A stretch of DNA of 64,000 nucleotides, taken from NCBI RefSeq assembly GCF_018143015.1, contig NC_054743.1, positions 39,140,922 to 39,204,921 on the forward strand, in the 5' to 3' direction. Made by a program: the position numbers and the translations under genes. This document shows, piece by piece, positions 53,081 through 64,000 of this stretch (position 1 is its first letter; every line of letters starts with the position of its first letter). Under the pieces are notes generated by a model, which saw only the letters and a program-made list of their open reading frames with translations, made no database searches and was not told where the DNA came from. The DNA is from Lytechinus variegatus. Its lineage: Eukaryota > Echinodermata > Echinoidea > Temnopleuroida > Toxopneustidae.

Positions 53081-54040
53081 TGACCCACTCTCGAGTACTC
53101 TTTGGTATGAAGAGATAAAGTAATCCATTTCAAGGACCTGAATGGGGGAAAAAGCACTTCTACCCTTACATGTAAAACTTTCTTTTTTAAAATGCATAAT
53201 ATGCTTTATGCGGTATCTGGTTCGTAGCAATAATTAAGTGGCTCCCACGCACATATATTCTTTGATCTTATACACATGTAGACGTCAAACCCTTGAGTTC
53301 CAGATGAATCTTGCAAAATTTCCGGGGGGGGGGGGGCTCACAGAGAGTTAAGTGTGATTTGGGGTTGCACTTAAATTCCCAGTTGCGTGCGGTATAAAAG
53401 GCATCATCGCATCGGTCAATCATGTAAAGAGGACGAGAGCTACAATATACTTTGTGATAATCATTAAGATTGCGCATCACATATCATGTGCGCATCAGTA
53501 TTCAACAATGATGCTAAGTCACACTTAACTCTTTATGAAACGCCCCCTCCCCCTGAAGAGCCTTTAAAGAAACTACAATTATGATAATAATGGTATATAT
53601 ACCCAGGGTAGCCACCCCAGTTCTGAAAACTGTTCTCCTAGCTCGCCCTGCTATTGTTATTATTATTTCCCTCCTGAGAATAATGCTTTCATCTTTATTA
53701 CAGTGAATGTGCCGTCAGTAATGCAGTATTCACTTATCCTCTAGTCAAGCCCTAGATATGTTCATATTTGGTGCTTGTTGCCAGACGAAACAAAAGCGAC
53801 CTTGCATGTGCATTGATCACATGACATCAGCTGTACTTTTGCAGATTGGTCAGTGAATCTGAATTTGTTGTATTTACATGTAGCATCCAAAAATTTATTC
53901 AGCTTCGTCTTATTTCCCACTTACCTGCACATTGACAGGCATTTTAAGTTATTTCCAGCAAGTTTTGCTTCAATCTGTATCACGGCGGAAAGTAACCAAG
54001 GACACAAGTTATTTTCAGAAGGCATCTAGTAAACACCTTG
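53081..54040 (+). other. UBE2J1 3' region
   Basis: Follows the TGA at 53078-53080. It should hold the 3' untranslated region, but I cannot fix its end: the first clear AATAAA is at about 56011. It includes the family A MITE at 53324-53545. Confidence 0.35.
53324..53545. repeat. Hairpin MITE, family A, copy 2
   Basis: Begins with a 13-base G run; AGAGAGTTAAGTGTGA pairs with TCACACTTAACTCTTTATGA and the end is AACGCCCCC. The core has CACATATCATGTGCGCATCA, related to the 20.9-kb copy in inverse orientation. Confidence 0.75.
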
Positions 54041-54861
54041 AAAGCTTTTATTTTGTTATCTCTAACTACGTATTAGGGCCCCTTTGCATGAAAGCTACTA
54101 TTATGCTTACCCTACCAACCAATGGTAACTACCATGTTAACGGTGCTCAACAGCCAATCAAAATCAAGGATTCAATGAAAGTTCCTTTTATGCAACAGGC
54201 CTTCGGACATGATGTGCTATTACAAGCTATTTGTACACACTGGCGGATCCAGGAGGGGGGGCATAGCCGGCTCGTGCACCCCCCCCCTTGAGAGCTATAA
54301 TCAAAATTTGTAATGTAAATATACCGTTTTTACCCAAGTGTGCCCCCCCCCCCCTTTTGAAAGTTATGACTTTTTGGGGGGGCTTTTCAAATTTTATGTA
54401 GACAAATTGACCTCCAATATTTTAGATTGAAAACTTTTTTTTTTAGATTGAAAAGCTTTTATTTTGTTATCTCTAACTACATATTAGGGCCCCATTGCAT
54501 AAAAGCTACTATTATGCTTACCCTACCAACCAATGGTAACTACCATGTTAACGATGCTCAACAGCCGATCAAAATCAAGGATTCAATGAAAGTTCCTTTT
54601 ATGCAACAGGCCTTCGGACATGATGTGCTATTACAAGCTATTTGTACACACTGGCGGATCCAGGAGGGGGGACATAGCCGGCTCGTGCACCCCCCCCTTG
54701 AGAGCTATAATCAAAATTTGTAATGTAAATATACCGTTTTTACCCAAGTGTGCCCCCCCCCCCCCCGTTTTGAAAGTTATGACTTTTTTGGGGGGGCTTT
54801 TCAAATTTTATGTAGACAAATTGACCTCCAATATTTTAGATTGAAAACTTTTTTTGGGGGG
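54041..54861 (+). repeat. 411-bp tandem duplication containing a hairpin MITE
   Basis: AAAGCTTTTATTTTGTTATC starts at 54041 and again at 54452, and the following 400 bp match closely. Each copy holds a MITE (GGGCCCC-TTGCAT-AAAGCT end, CCAATGGTAACTACCATG, CAGCC-ATCAAAATCAAGGAT core, TTTTATGCAACAGGCC end) and a C-run segment. Confidence 0.9.
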
Positions 54862-54932
54862 GGGGTGGAGGGCTCGTCAAATTTTCATTGGAAAAATGAG
54901 CCCCCCCTTGGAAAACTCTGGATCCGCCCCTG
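54240..54932. mobile_element. TIR element with GGCGGATCCAG ends
   Basis: CTGGCGGATCCAGGAGGGG at 54240 (repeated at 54651 by the tandem duplication) is mirrored by CTCTGGATCCGCCCCTG at about 54916-54932. CAGGGGCGGATCC-type ends are common on hAT-like MITEs. The interior is C/G runs and AT filler with no gene. Confidence 0.55.
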
Positions 54933-56204
54933 TGTGTACACGTAGATTATTGAAAAAGATTAGGCTTGGGAGTAGGACTCTGAACAGTCGATGTATTCGA
55001 TCAGTTTACCAACAATTGGCAACCGAGTACTACTTTTTGCACTAATCAAATGCTCACCAGTTGTGGATTACTGATTTGAGACCTTTGATTATTAAAAGTA
55101 TATGGCTATAATCTTTGATATTTGAAAACGAAGTGTAAGATAACAAAGGAATCTAATGCATTTCAAACCTTGTTGGACGGTTGAACTGGCGAATCGCGCA
55201 TCATTCAGCTGTGTTGATATGCATGTCATGGGCACTGTACTTGGACAATTGGCTGTGTGACCTTGTCCATTATGAGTGACCACTACTAGGTCATGCAAAT
55301 ATATGTAGGTCAACTTTTTTCATGATTTCTGATAATCTACCCCAGTGAAAAATTGCACAGCATAGGAAGGGTATTCATCCCAAGCCAACGAAATGTAGAT
55401 TATTGAAAAAGATATGTTGCATTCCTTATCGATTTCTGTAACACTTTCCATGTTAACTTCTATTGCATAGACAAGGAAAACTATCACTTTCTAGGGAAAC
55501 TTGATATATAGTACGCACACTCGTTTTTCAGCTTTGCTTCGGTAAAGATATCTACTTCCAGCTTGCCCCATAAGTTATAATTTGACCATCATCTTTACCA
55601 GATTATATTCTTGATATTCACCATGTATTTACATATTACTTTACTGGCATTATATCCTTTTTTTTTAATTTCTCATTTTGACTAAATTTATTGCACTAAT
55701 TCATAACAGAATTTTGCACTGGTATGAAGTTAATTGATACCTTACCTTTTTTAATGCATCTTCCAGAATCTGGTCCAATAACGTGCAGACATTACAATAG
55801 CAACTCTTTCTCATTTATCCCTGTTTACCTTACCCAGTTATTCATGGTTCCTTGGTTCATACACAGTTTAGTACTTATGGGTCTTCCAAAAACTTGTTTT
55901 TTTCCTTTGGAATGTTTTGGGTTGTAAAATAGTAATATATTATATGAAATAGCTATGTAATTGTACATAAGAGTATTATTTTGTTTCATAATGCCATTCC
56001 AATTATATGTAATAAATAACACAATTGAGTAGATGACAGTTGTAAATTGTGACATTGATTGTATGTGTGAATTGTAATTGCTAGTTTATCACTGATTGAA
56101 TGAATGTATCTTTACGAGGTAACAGAAGTTGTATTTCAAAAAAGTTTTAAGTAATATGTTCCGGGGCCCATTGAAGTACTTTTAACGGGCACCAGGAGAG
56201 TTAG
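54933..56204. other. Intergenic, AT-rich, nothing recognised
   Basis: No coding or repeat feature is supported. AATAAA at about 56011-56016 could serve UBE2J1 if its 3' untranslated region is long. Confidence 0.3.
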
Positions 56205-56370
56205 TGTAAGCGTGTGGCCTAGTAGTTTATACCCTTGTCTTTCAATCGGAGGGTCGTCGGTTCAAATCCCAGTTCAGTAAGAAAAAATTCATTGGAGTGT
56301 GTGGTCTAGTGGTTACTTTATACCCTCACGTTTCAAGCGGAGGGTCATTGGTTCCAATTCCATTCAAATT
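56205..56370 (+). repeat. Two tandem tRNA-derived SINE heads
   Basis: GTGTGGCCTAGTAGTTTATA followed by GTCGGTTCAAATCCCAG (B box at about 56259-56269), and again GTGTGGTCTAGTGGTTACTT followed by TTGGTTCCAATTCCA. The A- and B-box spacing is tRNA-like, but the stems are lost. The second head has the weaker B box. Confidence 0.65.
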
Positions 56371-56617
56371 ACATTGCTAGTCCCTATTCCCCTAATTCTG
56401 CTCCTGAACATTCCTTCAAACCAACCCAATTACTCCTCTAATTGTTCGAGAGCTAAAACAAGTAACTACTGGAATCGTGTGTTTTGGATTGGCCAAATTC
56501 GTATTTGACGTAGAATCCTGCTCTCACATCGAAGTACTGAGAATTTCTTTTTTTAAATACACGTAATACAACCTATTGCTAGATCTCTATCTTTTGAAAA
56601 ACCAGTTAGAAAATCCA

Positions 56618-56833
56618 GGGGAGGTGTTCCACAAAAAGTTAAGTATGACTTGCTTAGTGCTGGTGCGCACATGATATGCAACACACAATCTTATGGATAA
56701 TATGCAGTAGCATGCGTACTCTAAGAACGATTTGGCCAATGCGATGATGCCTTTTATACAGCACGCCACTGGAAATTCAAGTGCAACTCTTATAAAGTCT
56801 GCTTAAACTCTTTGTGAACCCCCCCCCCCCCCC
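56618..56833. repeat. Hairpin MITE, family A, copy 3
   Basis: GGGGAGGTGTTCCACAAAAA, AGTTAAGTATGACTTGCT at the left, and TCTGCTTAAACTCTTTGTGA with a C run at the right. The core ACATGATATGCAACACACAA matches copy 1. Confidence 0.8.
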
Positions 56834-56895
56834 GATTGGGTGAATATCTGTTGATGGCAAGTAATTGTGGATCATAAATGTCCTCATTTTCTTTT

Positions 56896-57312
56896 AAGGC
56901 CACCGCACCCCGTACGACTGTTCCCGATCCGATTTTGGAACAGATCGCATTTTACTCATTTTCTGAAAATATGAATGGAAAATATCATTTTATTTGAGGT
57001 TTGAATTAATTGAAATAAAACTAATATAACCATCATGAAAGATTGCAAGCCTTTATTTTGGAGTAAAGTTCAAATTAGTTTCAAATCGTAGCCAATCATA
57101 TGACTGCTATGACATCATTACAACTAGATATTAAATTCGCCTTTATTCTAAGAAGGATGATAGCATTGTCACAGATAGGAACATAGGTATTTGTGCGATG
57201 ATTTAGAACATTACACAGTAAGATATTCCATGTTTCAATATTAGAATCAAATTATACTACGTTTTATTCCAAAATGGGGTCTCAGACCAATCGTAAGGTG
57301 TGCAGTCACCTT
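56896..57312. repeat. MITE with inverted ends of about 45 bp
   Basis: AAGGCCACCGCACCCCGTAC at the left corresponds to the complement of TTACGGTGTGCAG-like text at the right (CGTAAGGTGTGCAGTCACCTT). CCGATTTTGGAA pairs with TTCCAAAATGGGG. Arms are about 70% alike by eye. Confidence 0.6.
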
Positions 57313-57596
57313 TGACAGACCAGAAACAAATCAGATATCTTCACACGATTTAATACTTCTCACTCTTTATTCTTTCATCATAAATAATGCATATCAAAAT
57401 ATGCATTTATTGGCAGGATTGATTGGAATACATTTAAATGCATAGATAGTAACGTAATCATAATCAAAAAGAAGAGATGAAAGATTGGGGCTGTTCCACA
57501 AAACCAACACATTCTTCTATTGATTGTGTCACAGCTCTCATTTATATAACAGACATTTCTACTGGCATTCACAATACTTAAATTATGATGGTTTTA

Positions 57597-58020
57597 AGGG
57601 ACAGGCTAGTGGGTTCTCAATATTCTTAGTCCACCCTAACAAAAAACTTACTTGAATTTTTAAAAAATCAAACAAACATACAGCTGAAAATTTCAACGAA
57701 ATCAGGGGAAAGTTTCGACATACATTTTACAATACATTTGTTAGGTTATAATAATGGACATTCCACATTATAAAAGGTGAGATCATAAAAAGGTTATATT
57801 TCATATAATGAAATAAAAAAGATTAGATGACATCGGTTCTCACATAATTTGCAATCCAAAAAGAAAGTGTAAAGAGCTGTATTGTAAAATGAGCAAAACT
57901 TCAAATTGTCATACTTTACATCAGATTTTGATGAAATTTGAAGCGTTAATATTGTTTGATTTTCCTATTTTAATTCAAATAAATTTTTTGTTGGGGTGGA
58001 GAATTCCCCCAATAAGAATA
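57597..58020. repeat. Complete MITE, family B
   Basis: TCCACCCTAACAAAAAACTT pairs with AAATTTTTTGTTGGGGTGGA. Farther out, CAATATTCTTAG and CAATAAGAATATC also pair. The interior GATTTTGATGAAATTTGAAG is shared with the split copy in UBE2J1 intron 1. Confidence 0.7.
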
Positions 58021-58329
58021 TCTAAAACAAACACATAAAAGCATCTTGTCAAGGCGTAGATAAAAGTTTGCTCTGTTCCTAACACACATTTTTCAAGTTT
58101 AATGTTGTGCTGCTATAAATCACTTGCAGATGTCACAACTCTCTTTTCTCTCTCTCGTCCTTTTCTGTGTGCACCTAAAAATTGTGCCAAATGTGATATT
58201 CAAAATTTGGCATGTAGATGGGAAATAAGATATTTTAGTGTCATTAAAACACAATATCCAACTCTTAATGTCAACATTTTAACACTGACTGTTAACATTA
58301 AAAAAAAACTTCATAACTTCCTCTTCTTC

Positions 58330-59090
58330 TAAACAAAAATAAATCAATAAAATATAATTAATTAATGAAATATGAAGAGAAAATGAATGAATGAACTAAC
58401 AAATATTTGAAATAAAGAAAATAATAAAATTGGAAATAAAGCAAAAAAAAAATAAAATATAAATAAAAAATGATAACATTGGATGACTTACTGAGTGACA
58501 TCACAATAATACCAGAGTTGTTCAAAGTGCAGTTCAGGCATAGGAGATCATGCTATGATTGCTAACTGCTGAGAATTTGGTTATGGTTCGAAGAAACTTC
58601 TTTATCATACAGATCTTATATGAAGATGACTGATAATATCATGATTTTTTTTTTCATAAATGGACTCGTCTAGTATGAACACAAAAGTATAAATGTCACT
58701 GACATGTAGATGATGCCATAAACAAAGGGGGAGGGGAGAAAAGCAATACATATAATTCATATGCTTGAAAAGCAGCACATATACAATTCATTCAAGGAGA
58801 TACTGATTATTCATATTGCCTTCTCTCTCTACATACATGTAAGAATCAAAGTTTAGCAATGCCTTCTATATCTGAGGGGGGAGCAATTCTTCAATATTTA
58901 TGTCATTACCACATAGATATTACCATGAATAAAACAATACATATATATATTAATATGTTTTAAAAGCAGCACATACATTGAATTCAAGGTGATTATTTAT
59001 ATTGCAATTTCTCATCCTCTTCATAAAAATCAATTTTTAATACATGTAGTCCCTTATATATCATCTACTAGTAGTAGTGATTATCCAAAG
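58330..59090. repeat. A-rich tract and a duplication with about 190-bp spacing
   Basis: 58330-58470 is A-rich low complexity. CAATACATATAATTCATATG with AAAAGCAGCACATA (from 58744) recurs as CAATACATATATATATTAAT with AAAAGCAGCACATA (from 58935), with further similarity to about 59085. No coding potential. Confidence 0.6.
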
Positions 59091-59149
59091 CTGCATGGGC
59101 ATGAGGACTTTCAGGAGGGGGCAGGGGTAAAGGAGTTTTTTTTTATTTT

Positions 59150-59800
59150 TTAATCAAATATCAGCAATGGATTCATAACATCTGCCTCTGAATCACACGC
59201 TGAAAGAGGGTGCACATCCCGGCCCCCCACTCAGTGTTATTTAGGGTACACCTATGCTCGTTCCCTCCCTTTGACAGCACCCCCCTATCGAAGGTCTGCC
59301 AAAATTTCTGAACCCCCCTTTCAAGGGCTTTTCGCTGGGTTTTTCTGCCTTGGAGACCCCCTAAATCCGGAACACTGCTCAACGTACCCCCTATCTCAGG
59401 TGAGCTCCCATTCCAACAAAAGGTCCGTTCTTTATTTTTCAAAAAGAAATCATCCTGAGTGAGCTTTCAAAACTAGCAGGTATTTCAGGAATTTGATCCC
59501 GGGATTTGATCAATTTTCTATGTTATTCCAGATATTTTATAACCCCCTTTTAAAATTTCTCATGAGTCCAAAGCGAGAGATAAAAAAAAACACCCCCTTT
59601 TTAAAGAAATCTCCGGGTGAAAATTTAAATATACCCCCTTTTTTTTTACAATTTTTGGGCCGGACTTGTACCGCGAAAAAGTACCCCTTTACCGGACATT
59701 TTGGGAACATGCATGCGGTCTTCTGACCCCAAACTTGTGCTCTTTTACCCCAAGTATGCCATTGTATTTTGGACCCCTAGATCTATTTCTAGTATGTCCT
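59150..59800. repeat. C-run-rich repeat block
   Basis: Repeated ACCCCC or CCCCCTTT runs every 40-60 bp, with GCCTTGGAGAC and CACTCAGTG words that echo bases 60-200 in opposite orientation. Probably a decayed copy of the same repeat family. Short open frames here are artefacts of the repeats. Confidence 0.4.
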
Positions 59801-59930
59801 CAATTCAAATGCTTTTCAATAATAGCCAGGAAATTAAAGCAACATAACAATGAATTGTTTACAAAAATCCAACAATGGATATAAAGTTCAGAATCTTTAA
59901 GTTTTACCTTAAAAGACCTGGGGCCCGTTG

Positions 59931-60070
59931 CAGAAAGAGTTGCAATCAATCGCAACTCTAAAAAAATCATGCGCAACTTGATTTTCAACCAATCAACAGC
60001 GCGCATTTGGGACTTGCGATTGGTTTTTTTGACTTGCGTTTAAACGCACTCTTTCTGCAACCGGCCCCTG
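59931..60070. repeat. Hairpin MITE
   Basis: GGGGCCCGTTGCAGAAAGAG with TTGCAATCAATCGCAA at the left pairs with CTCTTTCTGCAACCGGCCCC at the right; the core is CAACCAATCAACAGCGCGC. About 140 bp. Confidence 0.8.
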
Positions 60071-60147
60071 AGCTACTACCATATAGACAACAATACTTCA
60101 CACACCTATGTTATCTCCATTAATAATCAAGGTTTTGAAAATCTTCG

Positions 60148-60435
60148 TCACGTCCTACAAAGAATTGCAATCAATCCAATCAATCGCAACTATGGAAACA
60201 CTGGTCAGGTCAAAACATGCAAAATCCTGCTCATAATCAGAAGACGCTGATGGATACGCATTCCATATGATGGCCTTTAATAATATGGGTAATATGCAAA
60301 TATTTTTACTAATCAAATGAAAGTACAACAAATATATAATTTATAAAGGCATAATATGGTTGACAGGAATACATTTTCTTTCCATTTCTTTCCATAGTTG
60401 GGATTGATTGGATCAATTGTATAATTTTGGCAAAG
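60148..60435. repeat. Hairpin MITE related to 47437-47704
   Basis: GTCCTACAAAGAATTGCAAT with CAATCCAATCAATCGCAACT at the left pairs loosely with ATAGTTGGGATTGATTGGAT and the CAAAGGGGCC end at the right. Confidence 0.6.
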
Positions 60436-60640
60436 GGGCCAAGTTATCACAATCGAATAGAGCGATCAAATCAGAGGCTATCGAATGCAATACGCTACAG
60501 AATTTCTAAAGCCCAGCCATTCTTTCATCACTACAAAATGACAGTTACAATGACCACTCTTTCCCAAATAACCTTCACCTTTGCATTTGTTTAAATGTTG
60601 CTTAATCGAGAGCACCGTTCGTAAAGGCATCATTGGATCA

Positions 60641-63344
60641 TCAATTGGTGGATTTGGCAAACTCTTGGGAAGCAGAAAGCAGCTTGTTGCGATAATCATA
60701 AAGGCTCTGCCAGTTCTGCCTACTGCTATTCAGTTGATTGTTCTTGGCATGTTCGTAGGTGAAATTGGGTGTCTTCAGCTCATACCTGCATCAAGTGTGA
60801 GATCAAAAGAATAGAAGAAAAGTGGAAATAAGAAGCAAGGAACAAACACCTAAAACCAGTAAGCAATGAGAACGATGGTGAATACTCAGCAGGAAAATTT
60901 TCAAGCCAGATACATATGGATTCAGAAAACTTGCTACATACATGTATTTGAATATCATGACATTCGATTTTAATGCCACATCACATTGCACCAGCCAATA
61001 GCTGCTCTGTAGCAAATTGGATTCAGATTTATTTTAGAAGAGTCTTTGTTTCCCAAATTCCCTTGAGACCCAACTAATCTTCATCTTTGAGTAAACCAGG
61101 GACCCATTTCATAAAGAGTTATAACTATGGTTAGTTTGACATTACGGCAACTACCATGGAAACTTGGATTCTGATTGACTGCTGAGCTCTGTTACCATGG
61201 TAGTTGTCATAATAGCCAAGTTACAACAGTTGTAAGTCCTGCTTGAAATGGGCCCCTGGAGAGCATTTCACAAAGCAGTTTGTCAGTGAAAGTCAGAAAC
61301 ATGTGAACAAAAGCACTGAAATACACGTACCCCCTGTATCTGATTGGCCGCAAGTAATGTTAGAATCGTTTTATCAAATCAAGTGCTCCCCTGCAAGTTT
61401 TAGGGGGAACCTTACCACTTTGGGACTGGCCCTCTGATCCGCTCCAGCTCCTCCTGCCGCTTGGTTTCCAAGATTCTTTGCTCCTCTATCCTGAGCCGCT
61501 CCATGCGGAGCTTAGACAACTCATACTCAAAAGGAGATGCAACAACCCTCTCATCTATGAACTGCTGGGATGCCTGAGGTAAATAAAAGTGGAATTATTA
61601 TTAGCAGATTTTTCTTATCTCGTAGATGGGATAGAAAATTGCTCTCAATTTCAAACACTGGTGTATGGTTGGAGCATTGTGGCCCAGTGGAATAGTCTTC
61701 TGACTTTGAAACAAAGGGTGCTAAACGGTGTGGGGCTAAATTCAAGTGCATAGGGACATTATGTCAAAATGTGGCATGTGTTATACGAGAACTGTGTTAT
61801 TATTAATAAATAATATTTGAAATTCATATAGCGCATAATAGTCAAAAGATTCTCTATGCGCTTTACAAAATATATTTAATAACTAATACATTAAATCTTA
61901 TCTAAATCATACAATAAACCTTTATCTTAAAATACTAAATAAAAATTAAATCAATACATAAAGTTACATCACTAATGAAGTGAAAACTTACGATATCTAA
62001 TATTATAAAGACTAATTTGAAAAAAAGTGAGTTATTAAGAGAAAAAAGACATTTCAATCAATATTTGATACCAGTACTGATAATTTTAGTTTTAATTCTT
62101 TAAACCAAAACAGTCATTGTTATTTGAATGCATAATCATAAAATGGTCTCTATTATGGTATTTGCAAAGCTCACAAGAATGTCACACATGTAGCATGCTA
62201 ACAATGGGATGACAGAATTTGTTTGAGGCAGCATCTCACCCAGACATTGCATTTCTGGGTGAGAGGCTACCATGTTCATTACAGATCAAGTTATAATAAT
62301 ACCATGTACACAAGAGGGGTTTCACCTAGTAGGGACCCAAAGATAAAGTGATCATGTGATCCAATAATGCCAGCTCGTAATATGAAATGATTGAAAATTA
62401 CCTTTAAGTAGTTATAGTCCTTCACTGCCTTCAACTGCGGATCCTGAGTGGAGACACCCTGTGAGAGTCTGAGGGACATGCCATTAGCTGGAAAGCCATT
62501 CCGAGATGAACTCCTATTCATAGCTTTCAGGTTGTGATGCCTGTCAGAGGCACTCATTGATCTGCCATTAGGGAGAGGAGGTCTGCTAGAACCAGTCCTC
62601 CTCGGACCAGCATCACTCATAACACTCCTTGTAGTCCTGTCTACTACACTTCGGGTGCTGGAGTCCATGGGTGGCGGGGGAGTCAGGGTTTGCATGACTG
62701 CAGGCACTTCGTTGAATGTCGCCGGGAAATATCTTCTCACTTCTTCATCAGACGAGATACTTGATGCAACCTTTTTCTGTGCCATCTCTGTACCTAGCAT
62801 ACCTGTAGTCCTTTTTACTGATGACACTGTGTGTTCCTTGGCGCCAAGGCTTTTGAAAACAGGATACTCCGTTTCTTGAGACAGATGGATGGGATCAGTA
62901 AACCACTGCGCAGTGGCTTTACTTTTGGCCTTGCCGGCAAGGCTTTGTTCATGGAGGTGATTCTCATGAGCATCATTTGCAATTAATCGCTGAAGTTCCT
63001 CTTCAAAGGTATCATCAAGACTGTTTTCATCTTCATCCCGTGGCCTTTTGTAGTCATCTAGAGTCTCATTGAACGTCACGCTTTTATTGAGGCTTTTGTT
63101 CAGGCTACTGTTGAGGCTACGTAGATCAAGGCTCAGCTCAGAACTTTTGGCACGGAGGTTGTCCTGAATTTCTTCATAAGGGTTTTCCGGTGAAGGCTCA
63201 TCTGTCCAAGACTGCCTGGTGTCCCTAAATGACTCTCTCCCTGTCCACGCACCATTTTTGGTGTTGCGGAAAGTAGACGTCTGTGACAAGTTCTTTGTGC
63301 TCAAGGTTCGCTGTGAGTTGGTCAGATATCCAGTGCTTTTATCT
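60641..63344 (-). CDS. Unidentified conserved coiled-coil protein, last three exons
   Basis: Exons in coding order: 63344-62402, 61573-61416 and 60785-60641 (TGA at 60643-60641), with AG/GT borders and matching phase. They encode the last 414 residues of a longer protein whose start lies beyond the window. The first 314 residues are polar and low in complexity, with a short acidic helix (DTFEEELQRLIANDAHENH), a PPPPMDSS patch and Arg/Ser-rich text. The last 100 residues look conserved: FIDERVVASPFEYELSKLRM, a charged helix EEQRILETKRQEELERIRGP, then PKWYELKTPNFTYEH, NNQL and WQSLYDYRNKLLSASQ at the end. I have a feeling of having met the WYELKTP tail in animal scaffold proteins but cannot name one, so no symbol is given. 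Confidence 0.75.
61088..61256. repeat. Hairpin MITE
   Basis: GGGACCCATTTCATAAAGAG with TTATAACTATGG at the left pairs with GTTACAACAGTTGTAAGTCC and GAAATGGGCCCC at the right. Inner arms GGCAACTACCATGG and CCATGGTAGTTGTC pair well. The core is TTCTGATTGACTGCTG. It lies between the last two exons of the unidentified gene. Confidence 0.8.
61676..61890 (+). repeat. Decayed tRNA-derived SINE
   Basis: TTGTGGCCCAGTGGAATAGT is A-box-like, followed by a poor B box (GGCTAAATTCAAG) and a body that ends ATAGCGCATAATAG with TATGCGCTTTACAAA, similar in style to the 6.1-kb SINE end. It lies in an intron of the minus-strand gene. Confidence 0.5.
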
Positions 63345-64000
63345 CTGTTAGAATAAACGTAGTAAAAAGAAAGAGATACTTTCAATAGATTTGGATAAAA
63401 ATGGACAACCATCCATTAGGATAACCATGTGCACCCTTGACACACTTACAAGTATGGTAACACATCAACTAAATACGGTAAATGATGCCATATTGCCAAC
63501 TCCAGCCCGGCTCAAGCCATTCATCCGTACACTAATTACCATTCATAAAAACTGCCTTAAAATGATTCTGCTTGCTCTTTATCTTTCCAATATCGTATAA
63601 TATGGAGGTAGGATTCTTGCCAACTTTATGATGACTGGGTATATTCGCGAATATAGCCAGATATCTGTGTCTTATCTCCAAATTCTGTGAAAGGATCAGC
63701 TCATAGAGAGAGTTGCATGCAATCATGCCTTGATTTTATGCATGGCTGCATGTATTGAACCCCTGAATGCCACAATCTAATCTAAATAATATCAAGAGTA
63801 GATCTATGCTTGACAATGAATTAGTCAGCAAAGTAAAAGATATGACAAAATTTTTGACTGCTCTCTCCCTGCCCCTGGCATAACTTTTGCTTGTATAGGA
63901 TTACCGGTACACGCATTTAAAGCCACATTATTTTTGGTGTGTGCGAACGTTAAAAGAGACAATTTTTGTGAAAAAAATTGTTATGACATCCACCATTAAG
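63345..64000. other. Intron of the unidentified minus-strand gene; nothing else seen
   Basis: The polypyrimidine tract and CAG acceptor (minus strand) lie at 63345-63370. Beyond it I see no further exon or clear repeat up to the window end. Confidence 0.4.

Noticed and set aside
53932-54723. Two similar frames of 119 and 98 residues
   Set aside because: They are translations of the two copies of a tandem duplication containing a MITE and C runs; there is no protein signature.
56205-56280. Possible tRNA gene
   Set aside because: A and B boxes are present but I could not find pairing acceptor or anticodon stems, and a second, worse copy follows, as expected for SINE heads.
60581-60814. Plus-strand frame with a hydrophobic stretch that looks like a membrane protein
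   Set aside because: It is antisense to the last coding exon (60641-60785) of the minus-strand gene, whose splice phase and WYELKTP text are convincing.

Overview
The window looks like nuclear DNA of a marine invertebrate deuterostome, most likely an echinoderm and probably a sea urchin. The reasons are small host exons in long AT-rich introns, host proteins that sit close to vertebrate ones, dense hairpin-type MITEs ending in GGGCCC/TTTCATGAA-like motifs, poly-C and poly-G runs, tRNA-derived SINEs, CR1-group LINEs and a CsRn1-type LTR element. The species call is inference; no search was run. All exon borders were read by eye from GT/AG sites, reading phase and remembered human proteins.

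Layout. 756-1124 (-) is a one-exon LSM10 (U7 snRNP). Head-to-head with it, 1778-16043 (+) is a 14-exon FANCG-like gene (Fanconi core complex TPR protein, about 813 aa). Its last coding exon has been tandemly copied about six times (136-bp period). Convergent to it, 18169-24658 (-) is a five-exon NSUN4 (mitochondrial rRNA m5C methyltransferase, 505 aa in this model). Only 382 bp from the NSUN4 start codon, 25041-53080 (+) is a seven-exon UBE2J1 (tail-anchored ERAD ubiquitin-conjugating enzyme, 382 aa). At the right edge, 60641-63344 (-) holds the last three exons of a conserved coiled-coil protein that I could not name.

The host genes do not form a pathway. They are housekeeping genes in two head-to-head pairs (LSM10/FANCG and NSUN4/UBE2J1), each with a short shared upstream region. 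Most of the rest is repeats. UBE2J1 intron 1 (15.7 kb) is a nest: a MITE split by a CR1 LINE with a PHD-finger ORF1, which is itself split by a young CsRn1-type LTR retrotransposon that carries an extra partial LTR/gag unit. UBE2J1 intron 2 (6 kb) holds a 3.4-kb fold-back structure whose arms are 42-bp-period tandem arrays, plus a separate 1.1-kb TIR element.

I found no evidence for a new multi-gene system. The most unusual items are: a 46-bp GC palindrome inserted with a 10-bp target duplication at the NSUN4 exon 1 donor; the FANCG terminal-exon array; a duplicated 3' splice site in FANCG; the duplicated NSUN4 3' coding end; and the fold-back in UBE2J1 intron 2.
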